Below, piece after piece: positions 58,860-64,000 of a stretch of DNA of 64,000 bases. Origin of the DNA: Mesorhizobium sp. NZP2298 (lineage in GTDB: Bacteria > Pseudomonadota > Alphaproteobacteria > Rhizobiales > Rhizobiaceae); contig NZ_CP033365.1 of assembly GCF_013170825.1 (NCBI RefSeq), positions 4,042,001-4,106,000 of the forward strand, given 5' to 3'. The stretch's first letter is position 1, and each line of letters starts with the position of its first letter. The notes below the pieces were generated by a model. It was not told the origin of the DNA and searched no databases. It saw only the letters and a program-made list of their open reading frames with translations. The position numbers and the translations under genes were made by a program.

Positions 58860-60233
58860 ATGGAAACCAGAGCCAACTACGTCATTGTCGGTATCTTCAC
58901 GCTGGTCGCGATCCTGGCGGCGTTCGCCTTCGTGTACTGGACGGCGGCGATCGGCGACAAGGGCGAGACCACGTTGCTGCGCGTGCGCATTCCGGGCTCG
59001 GCTTCCGGGCTTGGCCGCGGCAGTTTCGTGTTGTTCAACGGCGTCAAGGTCGGTGACGTCAAGCGCGTCTATATCGACGTGGACAATCCGACTGTCGCCA
59101 TCGCCGACACCGAGATCGACCGCTTGACGCCGATCACCAAGTCGACGCAGGCCGATATCGGCCTTGCGGGTCTTACCGGGCAGGCCAATATCGAACTCAA
59201 GGGCGCCGACCCCAAGGAAGTAAAACTCCTCGACCAGGCCGAAAAGGAAGGCAAGGTTGCCGAGATCGTTGCCAACCCCTCGGCGGTCACCAATCTCTTG
59301 CAGACCGCGCAGAACATCTTCAACCGCGCCGACAAGGTGCTGACCGAGCTTGAAGGCTTCACCAAGGATGTCCGCGGACCGCTGACCGACACCGTCAAGA
59401 ACGTGCAGACCTTCTCCGATGCACTGGCCAAGAATTCCGACGGCATCGACAAGTTCCTGACCGCCGTCAGTGCGCTGTCGGATGAGTTGAAAGGCGTTTC
59501 CGGCAAGCTGGACGGCACGCTGAAGGCCGCCGAAGGGATTCTCAACGCTGTCGACAAGGACAAGATCAAGAGCATTGTTGCCAATGTCGACACGGTGACG
59601 GGGAATCTCAAGGAGACATCGCAGCAGCTCGACGGCGTGATCAAGAATGTCGACACCGCGGTCGGCTCCGTCAATGATTTCGCCAAGCAGACGCAAGGCA
59701 CGCTGGCCAAGGTCAATGGCGTGCTCGACGGCATCGACCCGGCGCAGGTGCGCACCGCTCTCGCCAACATCCAGAAGGCGAGCGAAAGCGCCGATAAGGC
59801 CGCCGCCGACATCGCCGTCGTGACCAACAAGTTCGCCAACCGGGCCGACGACATCGACCAGACGATCAAGGATGCCAGGCAACTGGCGCAGCGGCTCAAC
59901 GACGCCTCCGTGCGTGTCGACGGCATCCTCGCCAAGGTCGATACCTTGCTCGGGTCGGGGCAGGCCGATGGCGTGATGGCCGACGCCAGGGATACGCTGA
60001 AGTCGTTCAAGCAGGTTGCCGATACGCTGAATTCGCGGCTTGGCGTCATCACCGACAATCTGGCGCGCTTCTCGGGCCAGGGTCTGACCAATGTCGAGGC
60101 GCTGGTGCAGGACAGCCGCCGCTCGATCACCCGCATCGAGGAGGCGGTGACCGATCTCAGCCGAAACCCGCAGCGCATCCTTTCGGGTGGCGATGGCGAG
60201 GTGCGGCAGTTCGATGGCAGGGCGCGGCGTTGA
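58860..60233 (+). CDS. mlaD: MCE domain lipid-binding protein MlaD
   Basis: 457 residues. An N-terminal membrane anchor (about 6-28, YVIVGIFTLVAILAAFAFVY) is followed by one MCE domain (about 38-120, GSASGLGRGSFVLFNGVKVG). A long helical, coiled-coil region follows (about 140-440), with recurrent VDTxxGxxxD-like units (VDTVTGNLKETSQQLDGVIK, AVGSVNDFAKQTQGTL). It is anchored in the inner membrane and spans the periplasm as a hexamer. It is longer than E. coli MlaD (about 180) because of the helical tail. The next gene overlaps its 3' end slightly in reading-frame space but starts after it. Confidence 0.94.
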   Translation: METRANYVIVGIFTLVAILAAFAFVYWTAAIGDKGETTLLRVRIPGSASGLGRGSFVLFNGVKVGDVKRVYIDVDNPTVAIADTEIDRLTPITKSTQADIGLAGLTGQANIELKGADPKEVKLLDQAEKEGKVAEIVANPSAVTNLLQTAQNIFNRADKVLTELEGFTKDVRGPLTDTVKNVQTFSDALAKNSDGIDKFLTAVSALSDELKGVSGKLDGTLKAAEGILNAVDKDKIKSIVANVDTVTGNLKETSQQLDGVIKNVDTAVGSVNDFAKQTQGTLAKVNGVLDGIDPAQVRTALANIQKASESADKAAADIAVVTNKFANRADDIDQTIKDARQLAQRLNDASVRVDGILAKVDTLLGSGQADGVMADARDTLKSFKQVADTLNSRLGVITDNLARFSGQGLTNVEALVQDSRRSITRIEEAVTDLSRNPQRILSGGDGEVRQFDGRARR

Positions 60234-60312
60234 CTTCGGCCGCCGCACGCCCCAAGAACATGAGCTGCGGATGCGGGTTGATCTTACGATCCGGGGACAA
60301 CGAGGATCGCGC

Positions 60313-60921
60313 GTGAAGTCTGTTTGGGTGAGAATGAGCGGGTTGACATCGGCTGCGGCGCTGCTTGCGCTATCGCTTGCCGGCTGCGCGGTACTGGGCG
60401 GCAAACCGGCGCCGCTGGACACATTCGAGCTTTCGGCGCCGCCCGTTGACGCCAATGGCCACAGCCGCAAGCAAATCCTGATCGCCCAGCCCTCGGCGCT
60501 CAAGGCGCTGGACAGCCAGAACATCGTCATCAAACCCTCGGACCGCTCGATCCAGTATCTGAAGGGCGCGCAATGGGCCGACCGCCTGCCGCTGATCGTG
60601 CAGGCGCGGCTGGCCGAGACATTCCAGCGCTCGGGCAGCTTTGCCGGTGTCGGCAAGCCGGGCGAGGGCCTGGCGATCGATTATCAGGTCATCGTCGAGA
60701 TCCGTTCGTTCGAGGTGCGCGTCGACGGTGGCGAGCACGCCGAAGTCGACCTGTTCGTACGCATCCTCAACGACCGCAACGGTGAGGTGCGCGCGTCCAA
60801 GAGCTTCACCGCAACCACACCGGTCTCGGGCAGCGGCAATTCCGCCTATGTCAGTGCGCTGGACGGTGCGTTTGGCGATGCCGCCAAGCAGATCGTCCGC
60901 TGGACCGATTCGGTGATCTGA
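60313..60921 (+). CDS. ABC-type transport auxiliary lipoprotein, PqiC-like (DUF330)
   Basis: 202 residues from GTG 60313, which has GAGGA six bases upstream; the frame is open from 60187. The lipoprotein signal ALLALSLAGCAVLGGKPAP has the lipobox L-A-G-C, so it is likely anchored to the outer membrane. The domain (FELSAPP, AQPSALKALDSQNIVIKPSD, YLKGAQWADRLPLIVQARL, FVRILNDRNGEVRASKSF) is that of PqiC/DUF330 proteins. These act with MCE complexes. It closes the mlaE-mlaF-mlaD operon. No mlaA or mlaC gene is seen here. Confidence 0.88.
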   Translation: MKSVWVRMSGLTSAAALLALSLAGCAVLGGKPAPLDTFELSAPPVDANGHSRKQILIAQPSALKALDSQNIVIKPSDRSIQYLKGAQWADRLPLIVQARLAETFQRSGSFAGVGKPGEGLAIDYQVIVEIRSFEVRVDGGEHAEVDLFVRILNDRNGEVRASKSFTATTPVSGSGNSAYVSALDGAFGDAAKQIVRWTDSVI

Positions 60922-60954
60922 GCGCCCGGCGCCGGATGCACCGACGCTTCCGGG

Positions 60955-61569
60955 CTAAAGGCGGTCGAAGACCTCCGGCCGCAGCTTTCCGGTCTTCATC
61001 AGGTGCTGCAAGGTGTAGGTTACTGACAGCGCATCGTCGAGCGCGTCGTGACCCTGTAACGGCGGGTGTTCGACACCAAAATAGTCCGCAAGCTTGTTGC
61101 TCGGCGTCCTCGCCAAATCCTCGATCGGCATCCCGGCCGCGATCAGCAACTTCACGGCATTGTCAAAACGGGTGGCCGGGATGGAAGGCTGAATGCCCGC
61201 GACATAGCAGCTGATGGCGATCATGTTCAGTTCGTCCTTGCCCCAGGACCAGAATCGCGCGCCACCGGAAAAACGATCGATGTCGGCAAGGGCTTCTCCC
61301 AGCGCGATCCCTTCGGTCTCGATGTTTTCCTCAGTGATGCCGGTCAGTTTGGTGAAGAACGGGTCGAGCGCGTATCTCCGGCCAAACCGGTCGATCGGTC
61401 TGATATAGGCCTTGTGTGAACCGAGCAGCGGAAAGCCGTCTTCAAGCCCAAGCCTGACAGCGCCGATCTGCGCGATGACCGGGTCTGGATCGTGGGCAGC
61501 ACACCAGAATCTGCGCTGCGAACCCTCAAGGCAGAGAAACTCGCAGTCGAATATGATTGCCGTCTTCAC
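60955..61569 (-). CDS. 3'-5' exonuclease of the DnaQ-like superfamily
   Basis: 204 residues. Exo I motif is IIFDCEFLCLEG (DxE), Exo II lies near GEALADIDRF, and the Exo III HxxxxD is GHDALDDAL, so all DEDDh-type residues look present. The length and the Cys-containing first motif resemble the KapD/ERI-1-like exonucleases. It may trim RNA or DNA ends. It is cytosolic. A hairpin and the growth-pole gene lie upstream on the same strand. Confidence 0.85.
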   Translation of the reverse strand: MKTAIIFDCEFLCLEGSQRRFWCAAHDPDPVIAQIGAVRLGLEDGFPLLGSHKAYIRPIDRFGRRYALDPFFTKLTGITEENIETEGIALGEALADIDRFSGGARFWSWGKDELNMIAISCYVAGIQPSIPATRFDNAVKLLIAAGMPIEDLARTPSNKLADYFGVEHPPLQGHDALDDALSVTYTLQHLMKTGKLRPEVFDRL

Positions 61570-61721
61570 GATCGGCCCCCTTTTTATCGAGGATCAGGGC
61601 AGCGGGTTAGCCCGTGGTCTTCGCGCCGTCGGGAAAGCGGACTTTGCGCCGCGAGCGTACCGAACGTATGCGTCGGCTCGCAGCTGCGAGACGGTTTCAG
61701 CGACGGAGCTTTGAGGCAGTC

Positions 61722-61746
61722 ACAGGCGGGGCGGGGCCCCGCCTGT
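61722..61746 (-). terminator. GC-rich hairpin after the large helical protein gene
   Basis: Arms ACAGGCGGGG (61722-61731) and CCCCGCCTGT (61737-61746) with a five-base loop, 11 bases past the stop codon on the minus strand. No T-run follows. It is the likely transcript end or processing site of the gene starting outside the window. Confidence 0.55.
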
Positions 61747-61757
61747 TCAATTCCGGC

Positions 61758-64000
61758 TCAGTGCAAGCGGCCGCTGGCATGGGCCAGCATGGTATAGACC
61801 TTGCCGGTGTCCGACGTCAGGTAGGTCTGCGCCATGATGTTGTCGCGGTCGTTGCGTGAGACATCCTTCAGCAGTTTCTCGAAGTCGTCGCAGTAACGGT
61901 CGACGGCGGCGCGGAACTCGGCCTCTCCCTGATATTTGCGGCGGATCTCGTCGAACGTCTGCTGGCCCTTCAGTGTGTAGAGCCGGCGCGTGAACACGTC
62001 CCGCTCGCCGCGCCGATAGCGGTTCCACAGCTCGATCGAAGCGTCGTGGTCGATGGCCCGTGCAATATCGACAGAGAGCGAGTTCAGCGATTCCACCACA
62101 TGCAGCGGCGAGCGCTGGGCAGGCGCCGCGCGCGGCGCTTCGGCGGGCGCCGAGGGTGGAGCCGCCGGCCTGAGATCCGCATCGTTCGACGCCGCGGTCA
62201 GGAGGTCACGCACCCAGCCGCCCTGTGGCGTGCGGGTGTTGGCGTCGGGACGCTGCTGACGCGGTGCCGCCTCGGCTGGACGCTCGAGATCGAGCGTGCC
62301 GCGCAGTGCGGTGCCGCCCAGCGGCGCCTGAGGCGTGCGAAGCTCCGGCTGCGGCGCCGGCGCGCGACGCGGCGGCTCGGCAGCGCGGGTGACCGGCGCT
62401 TGCGGCGCCGGACGCAAGGTGCGCGGCTCCGAGGTGTCGCCGCCACGACCGGACTTCGCAACGATGTCCGAAAGCTCTTTCAAGGCGTTGATCTGCTCGG
62501 AAACGGCGCGGCGGATGGCGGAGGTCGATTCCTTCGCCTCTTCCGGCATCTCGATGACGCCTTTCTTGAGTTCGGCGCGGGTGAGGTCGAGTTCGCTCTT
62601 GATCGAGCCCGCCGTGCGCCGCATCTCCTCGGTCGCATCGGCGAAGCGCTTGGTGGCCGAATCCACGACATCGGTGATGGCGTTGCGGATCTTGTCGGCC
62701 GATTCCAGCGTCTTGCCTTCGGCGTTCTGCAGCGTCTGGCCGACGAGGTTTTCGAAGGAGCGCATGACCCTTTCGAGATCTTCCGATTTCTTGACCAGGC
62801 CGACGGCAAGATCCTCGAGCGACGACTGCCTTTCCAGCGTGTGCTCAAGGTTGCTCTGGGCAGAGCTCAAGAGGTCCGAGGCACTGGCCAGCAGACGGCT
62901 GTGTTCATCGAACTTGGTGGCGATCGAGGCCACTTCGCGCAAGGTCGACGACGACAGTTCCGTCAGCCTTGTGGTGTTCGAATCGACCAGGCGCGCCGAG
63001 CTGGCGAAGGTCTGCGCCGCCTTTTCGGTGGTCGCCGCGAAGCTCTGTGTGCTGCCGGTCAGGCGTTCGTCGACCTGGCCGAGATTGACCGCGGCCTGCT
63101 CGATCAACTGACCGAGCTGCGAGCTGGAGTTGGTCATGCGGCCGATGAGATCGGCAACGCTGTCGGACAGCGACGAGCGAGCGCCCTCGACCGCCGACAA
63201 GGTCTCGGCGGTGCGGCTGGCGAGCGCGTTGACAAGGGCGGCATTTTCGCTGCGCAGCTTCTCGGTCGCGCGTTCGGTGACCTCTTCCATGCTCTTCTGC
63301 AGTTCCGAGCCACCCTGGGCGAAGCGCTCGACCAACGGCCGGGCGGTTTCGTCGAGGATCCTCGACATTTCGGCCGAGCGGGCCGCGAGCATGGTGTTGA
63401 GTTCGCGGGTGTTGGCGCCGATCGTCTTGGCGGCGTCGTTGGTGCTCTGGCCGATATGCTGGCCAACCGCGGTGAAGGTCTCGGCGATCACATTGGCGCG
63501 TGAAACGAGTTGCGCCTCGGCGGTCGAAACCTGTTCGTTGAGCTTCTGTCCCATCGTCTCGGTAGTGTAGGCGAGCCGGTTCTCGACGCTCGCGATCTGT
63601 TCCTCGACACGGGCGGCCGCCGCCGCCGCGCTCGATGCAAGACGCTCGTCGGCGCCGGCAAGCGCCTGCTCGATTTCGCGGGCATGCACGGCCAGTTCCT
63701 GGCCGGTCTGGCGGGCACGGTCGGCGACCCTCTGCTCGGTGCTGGCGAAAGCACCGACGATGGTCTGCGCATGTTCGCCGATCGTCGACGAGCTGTCGGC
63801 GATGCGCGAGACCAGGCGCTGGTCTGCCTCGTCGAAGATGCGGCCGATTTCCGACGCACGGCTGGACAGGGCGTCCGAGCCTTCCGCGATGCGCGAAACC
63901 AGTTGCTGGTCGGCGGCATCGAAGATGCGACCGAGGTCCGAAGCGCGGGCGGCCAGCGCCTCGGCCGATTCGCCGATGCGCATGCCGAGCCGCTGGTCGG
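61758..64000 (-). CDS. Large helical protein, growth-pole-ring (GPR)-like, C-terminal part
   Basis: 747 residues visible; the frame continues past base 64000. Most of it is helical repeats of about 29-33 residues (for example ASDLGRIFDAADQQLVSRIA and ASEIGRIFDEADQRLVSRIA), then a long coiled-coil region, a Pro/Ala/Arg-rich linker (62200-62430), and a conserved C-terminal domain of about 110 residues. That domain runs from about VESLNSLSVDIARAIDHDAS through LNRYRRGERDVFTRRLYTL-like and YQGEAEFRAAVDRYCDDFEK segments to the end. The pattern matches my recollection of the Agrobacterium GPR protein, a ~2100-residue apolipoprotein-like protein forming a ring at the growing pole. Naming as GPR is moderate. 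Confidence 0.65.
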   Translation of the reverse strand, partial: DQRLGMRIGESAEALAARASDLGRIFDAADQQLVSRIAEGSDALSSRASEIGRIFDEADQRLVSRIADSSSTIGEHAQTIVGAFASTEQRVADRARQTGQELAVHAREIEQALAGADERLASSAAAAAARVEEQIASVENRLAYTTETMGQKLNEQVSTAEAQLVSRANVIAETFTAVGQHIGQSTNDAAKTIGANTRELNTMLAARSAEMSRILDETARPLVERFAQGGSELQKSMEEVTERATEKLRSENAALVNALASRTAETLSAVEGARSSLSDSVADLIGRMTNSSSQLGQLIEQAAVNLGQVDERLTGSTQSFAATTEKAAQTFASSARLVDSNTTRLTELSSSTLREVASIATKFDEHSRLLASASDLLSSAQSNLEHTLERQSSLEDLAVGLVKKSEDLERVMRSFENLVGQTLQNAEGKTLESADKIRNAITDVVDSATKRFADATEEMRRTAGSIKSELDLTRAELKKGVIEMPEEAKESTSAIRRAVSEQINALKELSDIVAKSGRGGDTSEPRTLRPAPQAPVTRAAEPPRRAPAPQPELRTPQAPLGGTALRGTLDLERPAEAAPRQQRPDANTRTPQGGWVRDLLTAASNDADLRPAAPPSAPAEAPRAAPAQRSPLHVVESLNSLSVDIARAIDHDASIELWNRYRRGERDVFTRRLYTLKGQQTFDEIRRKYQGEAEFRAAVDRYCDDFEKLLKDVSRNDRDNIMAQTYLTSDTGKVYTMLAHASGRLH

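Noticed and set aside
58794..60656. A 620-codon minus-strand ORF opposite mlaD and the lipoprotein gene
   Set aside because: It covers two well-supported genes, has no domain pattern and no ribosome-binding site.

Overview
The window is a chromosomal segment of a high-GC alphaproteobacterium of the Hyphomicrobiales, most likely Mesorhizobium or a close Phyllobacteriaceae relative. The grounds are divK-pleD next to an rnr-topA block, the run glmU-glmS-DUF502-recG-sdhE-mfd, a class II DAHP synthase, a Dme-like malic enzyme with a phosphotransacetylase tail, a DUF2865 protein, and the C-terminus of a very large helical protein resembling the Agrobacterium growth-pole-ring protein. RIME-type palindromes and a dispersed ~45-bp palindromic repeat also fit. 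No rRNA, tRNA, CRISPR array, prophage or insertion sequence was recognised. Genus assignment is inference; no search was run.

Layout. 1-3.8 kb: end of a DUF2125 protein, HAD and DUF3572 proteins, and the cell-cycle/c-di-GMP pair divK-pleD. 3.8-14 kb: an accessory-looking block lying where rpmG would normally follow pleD. It has a Rox-like flavin monooxygenase, a GlxA/AraC regulator divergent from an isonitrile hydratase-like protein, and a GntR-PLP lyase-CUT1 ABC transporter operon whose first intergenic gap holds a RIME-type repeat. 14-22.4 kb: rpmG, a small YqfO/RtxA-like protein, MFS, NUDIX, DUF983, rnr and topA, all on the minus strand. 22.7-24.1 kb: a small secreted protein divergent from a CcdA-like membrane protein. 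24.3-36.1 kb: amino-sugar synthesis (glmU, glmS), DNA repair (recG, mfd), sdhE and the first shikimate-pathway enzyme. 36.2-42.8 kb: diguanylate cyclase, GFA protein, dgkA, DedA, DUF1003, tag, nadE, GNAT. 42.8-45 kb: a type I ABC exporter behind a promoter, a 13-codon leader peptide and a nested hairpin. 45.3-50 kb: a tandem-GNAT-like orphan, gltX, DUF2865 and an outer-membrane barrel. 50.2-56.8 kb: malic enzyme behind a perfect 20-bp-arm palindrome, an SDR without its catalytic Tyr/Lys, an LpxH-like phosphoesterase, MFS and a dipeptide epimerase. 56.8-60.9 kb: an Mla/Mce lipid transport operon (STAS-MlaE, MlaF, MlaD, PqiC-like lipoprotein). 61-64 kb: an exonuclease and the growth-pole-ring-like protein, which runs off the window.

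Envelope functions recur: UDP-GlcNAc supply (GlmS, GlmU), lipid handling (Mla, DgkA, LpxH-like), a muropeptide epimerase, DedA, an Omp barrel and the pole protein. c-di-GMP signalling appears twice, with an intact inhibitory site in PleD and a broken one in the second cyclase. The items most worth follow-up are the leader-peptide/hairpin arrangement before the ABC exporter, the 10-kb block between pleD and rpmG, and the pairing of a C-S lyase-type enzyme with a sugar-type ABC importer.
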